A stretch of 64,000 nt of DNA from Ornithodoros turicata (Eukaryota > Arthropoda > Arachnida > Ixodida > Argasidae), in assembly GCF_037126465.1 (NCBI RefSeq), contig NC_088203.1, positions 86,614,668 through 86,678,667 of the forward strand. The letters run 5' to 3'. How positions within the stretch are numbered: the first letter of the stretch is position 1; every line of letters starts with the position of its first letter. Made by a program: the position numbers and the translations under genes. Shown piece by piece: positions 41,903 through 53,289 of this stretch. The notes beneath the pieces are model-generated. The model ran no database searches. It worked only from the letters and a program-made list of their open reading frames with translations, and was not told where the DNA came from.

Positions 41903-42436
41903 AGGGCCCGCAAATTTAGGCACTAAAAACGATGAAAATAGACAGGCAATTAGGCCCTCAAAAACAGCGACACAGGCAATAAAATACAAAAATAGGCACG
42001 CTAATCTTTGCTGGTGGTTCAGAATGCTCCACCCGGGAAAATAGGCTATGGTACCGTACATGCTTTGAGTACTTGTATACGAATGCTGAGGCTTCCTAGA
42101 GCCACGCGATATTGAATACTGCTTTTACTTCTCCACTCTCGAAGATCTCGAAAGGCCAAGAAAGGCAAAATCTTTTGATCAAATATATATGAACGCCTTT
42201 CTAGCATACTAAGGTAAAAAAGAGAAAAAGGACAAAAGGCGCCAACACGCAGAAACGAAAAGCAAGATGCAACATACGTTTCCACCTGTAAAACAGGCTG
42301 TTATGGCATTTTAAAATGTTCAAAAAGGCTACAATCCAGCAGAGTCGATAAAAAGGCAGGCAACCGCCAAAATGTCACATTTAGGCGTTTATAGGCAGTT
42401 GAGTGTTACGCTGTAAACTGAGAACCGCGGCCCTGA
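41903..42436. mobile_element. Possible non-autonomous DNA transposon with TAGGCA arrays
   Basis: AGGGCCCGC at the left and its inverse GCGGCCCT at the right bound DNA rich in TTAGGCA / ACAGGCA words at both ends. No target duplication is seen, so the borders are uncertain. Confidence 0.35.
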
Positions 42437-42483
42437 GCACTCGCCCCCACTGCGAAGAAGCCTTTTTTTTTTTTTTTTTTGCT

Positions 42484-42582
42484 CCACCAGGGCGTAGCAA
42501 GCCGACACAGGTTTGGCTGACCTCTCCTTGCGTGGACGCCACCTCCTGTTTATTAAACTTATATATACCCGCCCCCCCCCCG
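42484..42582 (+). repeat. I-clade LINE 3' tail with oligo(C) end
   Basis: GGGCGTAGCAAGCCGACACA then GGTTTGGCTGACCTCTCC and TATTAAACTTATATATACCC end in a C10 run. The order matches the family-A tail, with more divergence. A T18 run (42,464-42,481) precedes it. Confidence 0.65.
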
Positions 42583-42956
42583 CTAAAATTCCGTGCCCTA
42601 CTAATAATGCAATCCAGTGTGAGAACTTCGCCTACTGTAGAACCCAAAGCGAACTTATTGGAACGTTTGTAGAAGAAAGCGCGTTGTTCGGAGCGAAAGT
42701 ATTACAGAATTCGGAGACCTTGCTGACGACATTTGCGCAGGTTGGAATGGTTAATGTTCCAGTAAGACTGTTTGTGTGTGCGTGCGTGAACTTGTCTGTT
42801 CATTCTTTCCCTCTTTTCACTCTGTGTGTCCCCTCCTGCTTGGGCCACTGCGTGGCTCGCAATATTTCTAAACAAAAATATAAATTAAAACAAACGCATT
42901 TGGCGAACTTTGGCATTATCTTCGTCCATTCCCTATCTATTCGATAACTTTTTGTG

Positions 42957-43062
42957 CTAGCGCCGCGAAGCAACTGTGGCTAAGAGTGGCGTACAGACAT
43001 GGACAGATGGAGAGATGACAGCAGGAAGGACTGGGGGAAAGGGGGGGGGTTAGTGTTCGTCC
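42957..43062 (-). repeat. SINE 3' region (CCGCTCATAGCCACAG type)
   Basis: On minus the block runs ATCTGTCCATGTCTGTACGC, then CACTCTTAGCCACAGTTGC. It matches 62,945-63,020, where the tRNA-like head is also present. Confidence 0.6.
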
Positions 43063-43067
43063 TGCGC

Positions 43068-43280
43068 CGCTAAAAACTGAACTTTACCGCATACCGCACG
43101 CTCTGCGACAACGCGCCCTAAGGGGGGCGTACGCCTTTTTGTGTCAATGATCGTGTACCCAAATTGACACAAAAAGCGTTACGCCCCCTCGCTCTTCGAA
43201 TCAGAAGCGATAACCCTAACATTCGTGGCAATGGTTGGCGCAGAGCGTGCTATGCGATGAAGTTTAGTTTCTTGAGAGCG
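43068..43280. mobile_element. Palindromic MITE (CACTCTTA family), copy in cluster (1)
   Basis: Arms ACTTTACCGCATACCGCACG and GTGCTATGCGATGAAGTTTA, with a GGCGTACGCCTTTTTGTGTC / GACACAAAAAGCGTTACGCC core. Diverged. Confidence 0.7.
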
Positions 43281-43383
43281 CTTGGGGAAGTGCGACCACA
43301 TTCGTCTGGAAAGCTCGCCGGTTAACCCGGGGAAAACCTCAGACAGCACAGCAGGTGGCACGGTTCGAACCCACCATCTCCTA
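43281..43383 (-). repeat. Ruka-like SINE fragment
   Basis: On minus GGTGGGTTCGAACCGTGCC, then GCTGTGCTGTCTGAGGTTTT, CCCCGGGTTAACC and CTTTCCAGACGAATG. Box B (GGTTCGAACCC) is clear. It sits between two MITE copies. Confidence 0.7.
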
Positions 43384-43630
43384 CACGATTAAAACAAAGC
43401 TTCACCACATAGCACGCCGTAATGCCAACCATTGTACAGGGTGATACCTATGTCACTCTTGATTTGTGGAAAGCGCGGGGGTACGCCTTTTTGTGACAAT
43501 GAACATTTCCGCGTAAGTGTCACAAAAAGGAGTACGCCTCCCGTTTTCAACATATCAGGAGAGAGAACGATGTCATGCGAGACGATGGTTGGATAGGAGC
43601 GTGCTATGCAGTGAAGTTCATTCAGACGTC
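43384..43630. mobile_element. Palindromic MITE (CACTCTTA family), copy in cluster (2)
   Basis: Left tip TA-CACGATTAAAACAAAGC, then TTCACCACATAGCACGCC. Right arm GTGCTATGCAGTGAAGTTCA, where SINE sequence takes over. Confidence 0.7.
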
Positions 43631-43633
43631 GAG

Positions 43634-43753
43634 ACTGCGAGGCACCCGAGTACGAATCTCGGTGCCGGCTGTGCTGTCTCGGGTTTTCCTCAGACGCTTT
43701 CAGACATATGACGGCACAGTTCCCTCAGAAGTCGGCCCAGAACGCACATTCCC
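43634..43753 (+). repeat. Ruka-like SINE copy
   Basis: GAGTACGAATCTCGGTGCCG, GCTGTGCTGTCTCGGGTTTT, then GACGGCACAGTTCCCTCAGA and GTCGGCCCAGAACGCA. This is the tRNA-like B box plus body of a tick SINE. It ends at the TA of the next MITE. Confidence 0.75.
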
Positions 43754-43755
43754 TA

Positions 43756-44003
43756 CACTCTTAAAAATGAACTTCACCGCATAGCACACTCCTCGCCAAC
43801 TATCATCTCGAATGATATCGTTATCTGCTCTGATTTGTTGAAAACGGGAGGCGTACGACATTTTTGTAACACTTATGCTGTTCATAATTGTCACAAAAAG
43901 GCGTACGCCTCCCGTTTTCAACAAATCAGAGCAGATAATGATATCATTCGAGATAATGGTTGAATAGGAGCGTGCTATGCGGTGAAGTTCATTTCTAAGA
44001 GTG
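43756..44003. mobile_element. Complete palindromic MITE (248 bp) with TA flanks
   Basis: CACTCTTAAAAATGAACTTC starts the left arm and CTAAGAGTG ends the right arm; TA lies on both sides (43,754-43,755; 44,004-44,005). The arms pair along most of their length (CCGCATAGCAC, AATGATATCGTTATCTGCTC, GATTTGTTGAAAACGGGAGG). TA duplication suggests mobilisation by a Tc1/mariner-type transposase. This is the reference copy for at least six relatives in the window. Confidence 0.85.
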
Positions 44004-44099
44004 TATGGGCGTCAGTCGTGACGTCGCCCACATATGTAAGGCCGACAACGGCGAGTCCTTGCACCATCACCACCACCGCCATCATATTGAAGAGTGTAG

Positions 44100-44540
44100 T
44101 CTTCAGCAAGACCTTGGTACAACGAGTGCCTGCCTCCATGTGTAACCATGGAGGACACTGAGCACGTTCTCGTCCACTGCTCTAGAGAGGCACCTCAAAG
44201 GGCTACTACGAAATCTGCTCTCGACCGATTGGACAACTGCAACTTTGACCCCGTAAAAGAGCTGGGTCCTTGGCCACCTGACAAGAGGGATGCTGCCTCG
44301 TTAACGCTTGTCACATTTATTCAGAGGTGTGCGTTGGAGTCAGTCTATTAGGACCGTGTGATGCTTTGTGCGTAAATGTTAACCGGTAATTTTGGCTTTT
44401 GCCCGATAGTTATCGCGAAAGTGGAGGTTCTCTTTCACATTTTTTTCACCTTATTTCTGTTTATGGGATTCGCCGAATTCGTCGTGTGACGAATTCAATC
44501 TCTCTCTATTATTATTTTTCATCAACATCAACATCATAAA
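44100..44540 (+). pseudogene. I-clade LINE C-terminus and 3'UTR fragment (family D)
   Basis: An open 67-codon piece (44,148-44,351) reads MEDTEHVLVHCSREAPQRAT, then FDPVKELGPWPPDKRDAASL and LVTFIQRCALESVY-stop, the Cys-His tail and end of an I-clade ORF2. The 3'UTR holds a perfect hairpin GAATTCGTC/GACGAATTC (44,475-44,496) and ends in CAACATCAACATCAT. A second, shorter relative is inserted at 60,566-60,919. Confidence 0.7.
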
Positions 44541-44544
44541 CAAC

Positions 44545-45520
44545 GAACAACGACGGTTAAGTTGCAAGGCAATTCATGATCCTTCTAACGGCAATATTTC
44601 CTTTACTCTGGAGCTGAATTATCCTGCACCGAGCAAAACCGAAAACCTCCAAGATAACAGTTTCGACTCGATCGGCATCCTCAACTCATCTCTATACGAC
44701 GCAGCGCAAGAGAAACCAGCACGATTGCTTCGCTGCGGAAAGAGAGACGAAATACCAGCAACTGTCTAATACTCCATTCTGTAGGAAATACTAATGCTCA
44801 ACAAACGCTTCCAAGCGCCAACCGGCCGTCACGTCGACCTGTCGAGAGACGACAGGGGCCCCCCGTTCGCCAAAAAGACGAGATCCACCAACTGCCGGAA
44901 AAGACGAGAAAACTTCTTTGTGGATGCCTGCTCACGTCTCGGTGGCAATGATAAAATTCCTCGCTTCATACGTCGGCCATGAGATCGCTCTGGAGAAGAA
45001 AGGCAAAGTCATTCTTTTCCGCATTGCATCGACCGCTGGAACTATTGCGCGTCTGCCGGTAACATCTTTCCCCCCTTTGAATTGCGACAAATAACTCTTT
45101 TTGCTCCTCAATAATTCATCCGTGTAACGAACGCCGACAAGGGACTGGGCCGTAATTGGTCATCACGAGAAATTTGCACCGCGGCACGATTGGGGGAGAC
45201 TGGGAAATATATACTGGGAAATATGCCGTCCTTTCTCGAAGCGCGCTTTTATATTCGATGAAAGGCAATCGTTATACTTTGCCGCTGCGAACATTAATCA
45301 GGACGGTGTTTGAAAAGTGTCGCTGAAAAGCCTCAATTATCTCGGACAAAGAGGCTACGCAAACAAAGCCCCGGCAAAAGTTGGATGGTTCTCTTTGTTC
45401 TATATCTCCGCTCTCGGCAATTAGCTCCGATCTATTGGCCGCGGGAATAAGTGTGTGGGAGTATAGGTAGCCGTCAGCTTTACGTTAACTGCATCGATCC
45501 TTTGTTCTTGGGCTAATTTT
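44545..45520. other. No gene seen
   Basis: No coding or repeat structure recognised. Confidence 0.4.
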
Positions 45521-45521
45521 A

Positions 45522-45735
45522 TACTCTGAAAACAGAGCTTTACCGCATAATACGCACATGGCCAGTCAGCATTCAAAGCGATACCGTGCCTGCCGCCTTC
45601 TGATCGTTGAAAGCGGGAGGCGTTCGCCTTTTCTGCGGCACTTCACATCAACGCAAAGTATTACAACGATGGCATACGCGCCTGGTCCTCAGCAAATTAG
45701 GAGGTGAGAAAGATAGCATTCGGAATGCTGGCTGC
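45522..45735. mobile_element. Diverged MITE (CACTCTTA family)
   Basis: ACTCTGAAAACAGAGCTTTA, CCGCATAATACGCAC and GAAAGCGGGAGGCGTTCGCC follow the left arm and centre of the MITE at 43,756. The right arm is weak. Confidence 0.5.
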
Positions 45736-45870
45736 CCTTCAACTGTTCTCCGCTAGATTGGTAAAGAGACGATACGCGGTTGGCCATACATTTACTGCGG
45801 CAGAGGAATCCGTCTGTTATGAAAAGCACAACTTAATGAAGGCGATTTAATGTATACGCTCTGAAAATAA

Positions 45871-47965
45871 TGGGTTGGGTGGGGTGGGGGGGGGGGGTAA
45901 TGGCAGGATCGGCTCGCCGTTGAAGTGGGTGTCGTCACGACTGTAGCAAAAAAAAAAAAAAAAAAAAAAGGTAGAGGATGAAGGGCGGAGATGCGTAGAG
46001 GGCGCATGAGTCCGTCGGGGAAAGCAAAGTGTTATTAGAGGGGTCGTTTACCAAGACCCGCCTTCTGCAGACAGAGAATATGGTTTCTTGCTTTAGCGGA
46101 ACGTTCGGCAGAAGAACCACCGGGGTGGAGGTTGTCCGCCAGCCTGCGCGAGCTGGGAGAGCGAGGGAGATGGGTTTCGCGCGCAGAGCTCGGTGTGCTC
46201 GGCAGTCTCGCAGGATGTGCTCGATGGTTTCAGGTTGCTGTCGGTGGCCACAGCAGGCGTCACCCCTAGAGCCGATCTTGAATAGTTGAGAGTCGGTGAA
46301 CGCAGATCCAGTGCAGTAACCTATGGCGCATGGTCTGTATGCCTCGAGGAAGGTTATTCATGGGAAGAAGGAGACGATGATTGTGCATGATGTCACGTAT
46401 CCCAGGGTGGCGCAGTTCAACAAGCTGCTGGACGGCCATTTGCCTGTCGGTGTCGTCCAGAGTTGGTAAACTATTGCTGCAGCCTAGGTGTGACGAGGAC
46501 GCCAGCTGATCCGCCCTTTCGTTGCCGCCGATACCGACATGGGACGGGATCCATTGGAAAACGACATTGCCTCCGGTTTGTTCATGCTGAGCGCATGGTC
46601 TTCTGATGCTTCGCGCTAAGATGTTGTCACACATGGGGTTCATCACGTCCCATAGTGCGCTTCACGAGTCCGTGAGTAGGACCGCCCTGGCGAACCCTCG
46701 CACCTGGACCGCAGCAGCTGCGTGCAGGAGAGCCGGGAGTTCAGCAGTCCTTGAGGATATCGGGTAATGCGATGTTCTCCCTTGCAAGGCCACGCTCACT
46801 GATGGGATGTAGGACGCACAAGTAGCACTTTTGGTACGGTCGTCAATATAGAGCCATCAGTGAGTACTAGAGTATATGAGTGGTAGATGTCGCTAATCAG
46901 GTTCTCAGCCGCCACTCTAGCGACCAGGGGGCTAGACTCCCTCTTTTTATGAATGCCCGGAACGTAGAGCGTTATACCTGGTACAAACTCCCGCCATGGC
47001 GCCGAAGGTAATCCAGCAGGATGTTGAGGCGATCTCTCACTGTGGGCCAGGGCGCTAGTAGCGTATTCGCTGCCCAAACGGCCGAGGGACGTGTATGACC
47101 TTCTTACGAGGGCAGAGAAAAGAGAGTGCTTGCTTGCGGACGTGGCCAAGTTGTCTAAGTACCGGAGCCCCCTATAAGCTCGGAATGGATACTAACGGGC
47201 TTTTCCTTGGCTTCCAGGTAAGTCTGGGAGAAGCCGGAGAGGGAGAAGTGGCAGAAGTCCAAAGAAGTCAGGTATTCCAAGCGCCGTGCTTATTCCTGCC
47301 CGATGGAGCCGCTCAAGAGCCTGCCATTGTGTGGGTCCCAGATCTACGTACGGTGACACGGAAAGGATACGCGAGAGAATGAGGGCTCTGTGCAGCGTGA
47401 CGAGCGAACGTGAACTGCAGCCCCATGACTTGCCACAGATCCTTCGGACTAAATTAAGAGTTTTCTTGCCTTTACACATCGTTTGGTTCACTAGCCTACA
47501 CCAGCGTAAAGCACTGTCAATGGTGACGCCAAGATAGCGGTAAGCCTCACATCTTGGGATGGAGGTGTTGTTGACGGAGAGATTAGGGAAACCCGTGCCC
47601 ACATGCTTTCGGCGGGGAGTGCAAACCAAGCGTTGAGACTTTTGAGGCGATACCACTAACCCTCTTTAAAGAAGTGCCGTACTGAGGCCGTTCAGTGCAA
47701 TTTCGGCGCTGTCACGAAGCTTCTCCTTTTTGTCTCCAACAACGCGGATTCATCGTCCGCGTAGATAGTAAGTGGAAGGGCTTATGGAGATGGACTCCGG
47801 CCATGTTCAGATTGAATAGCGTGGGCGACAGAACACTGCCCTGTGGGACCCAGCGTTCGAACTTTTTCTTGGAGTTGATGCAGCCATTGACGTACGCATC
47901 AAACGTACGGACAGATAGGAAGTCCCAGAGGTATCTGAGCAGGCGGCCCGTGATACAAGCACCTT
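45871..47965 (-). mobile_element. I-clade LINE family B, copy 2, 5'-truncated and decayed, oligo(C) end
   Basis: On minus: RT (FERWVPQGSVLSPTLFN, YRYLGVTIDSALRW), then KTLNLVRRICGKSWGCSSRS. RNase H (VVFQWIPSHVGIGGNERADQ) and CCGHRQQPETIEHILRDC follow. All are paralogous to copy 1 at 25,780-27,512, but are cut by several frame breaks (47,656, 47,190, 46,790, 46,646). The 3'UTR contains a T23 run and ends CCATTAC followed by a C-rich run (45,871-45,897). The YADD motif region is damaged. Both ends lie in MITE sequence. Confidence 0.8.
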
Positions 47966-48350
47966 GTTTCACCACATCGCACGTCATAATTTCCGTCCAA
48001 ATAATACTTGTTTTTGAGGAGGCTCAAAATGAAAAATTCCGATCAACACTGTGTCAAAGTAGACATCACCACTGACATTGCCCGTCAAGTATGGCGGCAA
48101 AACTACATTGCAGGCGCATGACACTGGGTTTAACCTTGCGACGGCTGCGGCGCAGCGCATGGAAACCCAAATCACAACAAAAAATTATGGACATATGAGC
48201 CCCAGTGCTGCCCGCTAAAGTAAGGGTTGTCTCACACCAGGAGTGACCCCGACAGGTTTCCTCGCCCATTTTGACAACAAATTCAAACATTTTCTGGCGC
48301 CATATCACTTATGTGCTATGCGGCGAGGTATTTATAAGAATCTAGCTCTT
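47966..48350. mobile_element. MITE (CACTCTTA family variant) interrupted by LINE family B copy 2
   Basis: GTTTCACCACATCGCACGTC at the left and TGTGCTATGCGGCGAGGTAT at the right are the MITE arms; the centre differs from the 43,756 copy. The missing left tip appears to lie at 45,855-45,873 (TATACGCTCTGAAAATAAT), beyond the LINE. Confidence 0.55.
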
Positions 48351-48419
48351 AAATGAATTTATACAATAATTTATAACAGGAAACAGTAAACAAATAACAG
48401 TAACACACATACACTGGAT

Positions 48420-48620
48420 TATGATGAGGTGGGCGATTCACCGCCGTTGAGGCGGTACACTGCCCTATTGCGCATTGGGAACGGATGAGGGGATGATGAT
48501 GGGGGCTTTCAGAGAGCCGTCACCAGGCCGGTGGAGCACACGTACTCCGCAAGAAGACGAAGGCCTTGCATCTGGTGGCCAGCGTTCGACCACGGTCCGA
48601 GGATCTTCGCGAGTAAACAT
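48420..48620 (-). pseudogene. I-clade LINE C-terminus and 3'UTR fragment
   Basis: The minus frame ends LLAKILGPWSNAGHQMQGLR, then LLAEYVCSTGLVTAL-stop, the closing helix of an I-clade ORF2. A 3'UTR with CATCATCATCCCCTCATCC follows. The opposite-strand LINE at 48,620 adjoins it, and a plus ORF reads through both by chance. Confidence 0.65.
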
Positions 48621-49995
48621 GTAATTGAGCTGCTTATTTCTTGCTTTACCCTACCTCTACTGCAGAATACATTGTCACAAGGAGCATGCAGTCGGAATGA
48701 TTTTTTTCCCGCGTGGCCCGCTAAAATACTCAGTATTTTTGCCCTCTCTATTGAAAATCCTGATATACCGGCCATGGAAATGGGATCCGAGTTACAGCAG
48801 GAACACCAAGCAAACTACATACAAACAGCTCTAGATATCTCTGGGATCAAAAAGAAAATGGACACACCGGCAGTTGTTCTGAAGATGTCAACGATCGCCT
48901 ATCTTCACGACTTTTACTCAGAGGCTGAGAAGATGTTTACGGACGGGTCATGTACCGACACAGGATCCTCTAGTGCCATACACTGTGCGTCTTTCACAGA
49001 AGGCTATAGGCTCTCACACAGGACCTCCTCAACAAACGCAGAGCTCTACGCTATATACAAGGCATTCAAACATATCAGCACAACAGACAACCCCATCTGG
49101 ATAACCTGCACAGACTCGAAACCTGCAATCCAATCGCTACAATTCCCGGACATGAACAACTCCCTAGTCTACAAAATTTATGTTGCCCATCAAGATATAG
49201 TTAATAGTGGAAAAACAGTTACGCTCCAGTGGGTTCCCTCCCATTGTGGCATACCAGGAAACGAAACTGCGGACGCCACAGCAAGAATGGCTCACAGCCA
49301 AGCAACTGTGTCGTCCATACCGTTCACACCAGAGGATGCGAAATGTCTCCTCACTCAAACTACTAAGGAAAAATCAGTCAAACTGTGGAAATCCTATCTT
49401 CGTTCATCAGACTACTTAACCTTCATAGACCCAGACCTAGCCTTTACGCCTCCACGGAACGTACCACGAAGCTTACAGACAGCCCTCCACCGAACTCGCC
49501 TGAGTGTGCTACTAACCAACAGTGTTGTGAATCGCTACAGACCATCGGCCTCCACTGACTGCCCTACGTGTGGCACCACTGAAGACACACTACACACAAT
49601 AATGCAGTGCCAAAAGTACTCTACAGAACGATCAAGGCTTGAGAGCACGCTCGCTAAGCTGGATGATCGACCTCTCTCTTTCGTGAAGATCATTGGAGCC
49701 TGGCAAAATGAATCGCATCAGACGACCGCATTAACAGCATTCTGCAACTATTTAAAAGACTCCCGTATTATCACCCGTTACTAACCCTTATGTAAAGTAA
49801 ATCACAACAGCACTGGGATGTACCTCACATCCCATGTCATGTATATATTTATTGTGTGTATGCGTGTGTCGTCGCACGTGTTTTCTGTTCTGTGTGTATG
49901 TTTTATTCATGCGTTATTGAAACGCTTTCAAGAAATGGAGCAGCAGACCCCTCAAGGGTGTCACTCAGTTCCAATGTTTGTAAATAAACAGGTAT
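48620..49995 (+). mobile_element. I-clade LINE family C, 5'-truncated, open RNase H end
   Basis: The open frame to 49,784 includes RNase H and the C-terminal tail, then a 3'UTR with AATAAA (TAAATAAACAGG, about 49,982-49,990) and a (TC)n stretch. The 5' border is uncertain because the same frame reads through antisense sequence of the adjacent LINE fragment (48,531-48,620). Confidence 0.75.
48770..49784 (+). CDS. Family-C LINE ORF2 C-terminus: RNase H and Cys-His tail
   Basis: The open frame is 417 codons from 48,531, but only the part from about 48,770 is clearly LINE. RNase H acids: KMFTDGSCTDTGSS (Asp), RTSSTNAELYAIYKAF (Glu), TCTDSKPAIQSL (Asp) and PSHCGIPGNETADATARM (Asp). Then CPTCGTTEDTLHTIMQC (C-x2-C-x9-H-x4-C) and the end SFVKIIGAWQNESHQTTALT. 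All four catalytic acids and the Cys-His unit are intact with no stop, so this copy is young. The RT is missing (5' truncation), so only the RNA-degrading and nucleic-acid-binding end is left. Confidence 0.8.
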
Positions 49996-49999
49996 TATC

Positions 50000-50630
50000 T
50001 CTCTCTCTCTACATACAAACACATAAAATACCGGAAATACATCCGCAATTAAATTATGAACGATGTCGTCATGGGGTGTTTCCCCACTCATAGGCTGCGA
50101 GATACTACCGTAAATACAAAATGCGGAACATTCCGCGAATTCTGTAAGGTCATATCAGAAAAAATTCCGAGCTCAAGCTTCCACAAGCATGCATGCACAA
50201 TTTTGGTTACTCGAAATGCATTGCGCTCCTATGTGTGTTCTTTGATACGATCACTGTTTGCATTACCGTCCCATGACATTCGCGAGACGAAACCGATAAA
50301 TTGCTTCGTAGCGATGAGCGCACATTTTTGCTGATCATGGGACTTACAGCGCTTGACAAGCAGCTCGACTAGTTTTTCATTCTTTTTTTTTTTTTTTTTG
50401 CGCAACTTGCGGTGGTATGCCACAACTCCTTTAGCATATTGAGGACCAAATTAGAATGGCGCAGCGATCTGGTGTACTGTAGAAAGATATAACATTTGCT
50501 TGAGTTTGAGGTTGTCCTCTCCGTCTCGTGTGATTTTCAAACTGAAGGAAATTTTACCTCTTTCCCCTTTAACAACGCGATCGAACAGACCTCCCATATA
50601 GAGGTCATATTAAACGGGCACGAAAGTCCG
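50000..50630. other. No gene seen
   Basis: A T18 run lies near 50,382. Short ORFs have no motifs. Confidence 0.4.
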
Positions 50631-50639
50631 AATATTTCT

Positions 50640-51262
50640 TCTCGCGGAATGGAAAATCAACCGTTCGACAAAGAACTTCTGCTTGTTCGTAGTTTTCGCC
50701 TTTAAAATGTTCTTCAAAACCAGGACGACAAGAAGATCCTTATCCATTCTTTCGGTCTGGACGATAAGAAACTTTCCGAGAAAGGTTCTTGGCACTATGA
50801 AGAACTGTCGAAGAACGGTTGTTTTCCTGTGTGGCAGTTGCCATAACCGATTTTAGTCAGAAGTTTTCATCAATTTCTCGTCTCAAATAGTCGGGTTCAT
50901 ACCAAACACGTCTCGCATAAAAGGTCCTAGTTGCATATAAAACGTACAAAGCTCTGAAAAATGAGGAGACTGTTTCTCAGCCTCGGAACGGTCCCTTCCC
51001 CATGTATGTCCCAGCTGTAAGGTCGACGGGGTACCGATGTACACCGAAAAATATTTAGTGTTGTATATAAAAATAATATAGTGACTATAGAAAAGTATAT
51101 AGTCCGAGAACCCTTCTCTGAACTTTTCTTGTCTTTGAGAAAGAAAGAATGGTTAAGGCTCTCCTGGCGTCCTGCGTTTCTAAGAACCGTTTAAAGGAGC
51201 AAAATACGGACAAGCTGAAGTTCTTTCTGGAACGGTTATTTTTTCAGCGCGACGGCGCGGAG
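50640..51262. mobile_element. Fold-back element with ~150-bp imperfect inverted arms
   Basis: The left arm (AACCGTTCGACAAAGAACTT, then GCTTGTTCGTAGTTTTCGCC, CATTCTTTCGGTC, GAGAAAGGTTCTTGG) recurs inverted at 51,105-51,262 with about 20-25% change. The ends and duplication are unclear and it has no ORF. The class is unknown; fold-back or MITE-like. Confidence 0.65.
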
Positions 51263-51269
51263 AGGCCTC

Positions 51270-53040
51270 TTATTGGTATCCTCACACTATCTCCTTCGAT
51301 GATTGGACAGATCGTCTGTCTGATGCACCAATAAGAGCTCGCACCGCATTGTCGGCTCACTCAGAAGGAGAGACAGAGGGAAGCCGTAGTTTCTCTCGCT
51401 CATTAATCTCGCGCACGATGCAGCGAACGGTTGTGTGCACTGTTATGCCTTTACCGGCTGTGGGCACCTCAAAAATAAATAAATAGAAATTGTACGAATG
51501 AACCCCGTTCCTTTTGTATTCGTGTCAAGGTAACGTCACCTTTCATTCTGAGAGAAGAATTTTTTGCGCTTCGGTGTCCCTTTAATCATCGCTTTTCTTC
51601 TTCTCGGTACTTGGATTTACGAACCGCACGTGCTTCAGTCAGAGAGATGTACTATGCAAGAACACAATGTTCGCGCGATCTAATCGTCTTCCGGCGCTGG
51701 CTAATTGTGATGACGACTGAGTGCTGGGTCATGGGCGTGTCCTGTCTCATTTCTTATTAATCTCCCGTTCCCATTCCGAGACTGCCATACATTAGGTGCT
51801 GCTGCCCCAGTCTAATTAGTTGCGGCAAGTGGAGTGATTTCGAGTTGGTAAGGGCACCGTTCCCAACTGAAGCAGGTGTTGAGCTGCAGGCTTTGAATTA
51901 ACTACATCGTTCGGTAATTGAAAGTTGACTTTTTTTAAGTTAAGTTAAGTTAAGTTAAGTTTTTTTGGCGAACGTGAATTATTGTAGTAATAATTCTAGT
52001 GCAAGCGTACACGCCTAAAAAATAAGCATTTGCATCGCAGCACGATCTCCGTTTTTTTCTTTTATCAATTAATCAATCAATCAATCATCGCAGCACGTTT
52101 CTGATGCGTATCGTTTGGTGCGCTGTTGTGGTAGAACGAAAACTATCAATTCATCAAGGGCCCCGTATAACACGTTATTGTTATTAAATCCAAGCACATA
52201 TTTATGTACTTCATCATTCAGGTAGTGATGAAAGAAGCAGTCTATGACAACCTTCCCATTCTCCGCTGATAGCTCTTATTCTCCTGTTTGGATTCTATAC
52301 GCCGTGACCACAGCCTGTCGTAGCGCAAGTGAATAGATCCAGAGCCTCGTAATACTTTGTTTTTAATTCCCGTGTCAATACTGCGCGAAGCAAGTATGGC
52401 TACGAGAGATGTGCAGAGATGTGCAGGTGCATCCACTGTTTTCATGTGGACGCCGCCATATTGAAAGAGAAGCGCCGCCTCACCGGAGGAACACGTTGAA
52501 AACGGTTGACCGCACGAGCCAGACAGGAGGAAAGCACACGGGCTGTGCACTTCCTTCATGGTATGCGTACGTATTCCTCCTCTTTGGTTCGCGCGTGCTG
52601 GCGTGCTGGCTGCGAAGCGTCCGGTGTGAGGCTGGATGGAAAACGGTGTACAAAAGAAGAAAATTCGTCGCATAACACTTGGCGCGTTAATAGCGGCTCT
52701 GTAGAGCACGCTCCGTCCACTCTGTCCCTCTCGCTCCGGAGCCTCTGCTAAACGCGCGAGTTTTTAAGCCAAGAGAGCTTTGCACGTGCACGTGATATGT
52801 GTGCACGTTGCGGCAAAGCGCCTTTAGGCCTCTGGGTGTCACTGAACGTTCTCTTCCGGTGGAGCCGTCGTCCGATCCGGCTGTCTGCAGCCCTAAAAAG
52901 ATTAATTAAGGTGCAGGTGGGAGAGGAGAGTGCGAGAAGCACTACGACTCGAGGGTAGGAGCGCGGGGCCGCCACACGCCGCAAAAGATGTCTCGTTTAG
53001 TAAAAAAAAAAATCAGTGACGGTTTAGCTGTAAATGCGAG
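51270..53040. other. No gene seen; (TTAAG)n and (ATCA)n tracts
   Basis: A TTAAG pentamer array lies at about 51,936-51,961 and an AATC array at about 52,068-52,086. A possible palindrome CTCTTATTGGT...ACCAATAAGAG spans 51,268-51,337. SINE-like GTATGGCTACGAGAG lies near 52,394. No gene. Confidence 0.4.
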
Positions 53041-53059
53041 AAGTCCGTAGTCACAATAC

Positions 53060-53282
53060 TAAGGTAAGGTAAGGCAAATGCCTTTTCCGGTCCACACTTG
53101 CCTTCCGTTCTAAACCCGACTTTCTTTCTAACCTGACTTTCGGTTGTCCACTTCCCGTCTATACTTGCATTCCGGTAACCACTTCCAGTCCAACTCGACT
53201 TCCGATTGTCCACTTCCGGTTTAACCTGACTTTCGGTTCTCCACCTCCGATCTATACATGGCTTCCGGTTGGACACTTTCAA
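53060..53282. repeat. Degenerate tandem repeat, ACTTCCGGTTGTCCA-type
   Basis: The words ACTTTCGGTTGTCCACTTCC / ACTTCCGATTGTCCACTTCC recur. AACCTGACTTTCGGTT occurs twice about 92 bp apart, so a higher-order unit of about 92 bp is likely. The minus frame is open but this is a by-product of repetition. Confidence 0.65.
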
Positions 53283-53289
53283 TTACTAT

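Noticed and set aside
53013..53282. 89-codon minus ORF with repeating peptide
   Set aside because: Product of the degenerate tandem repeat, not a gene.
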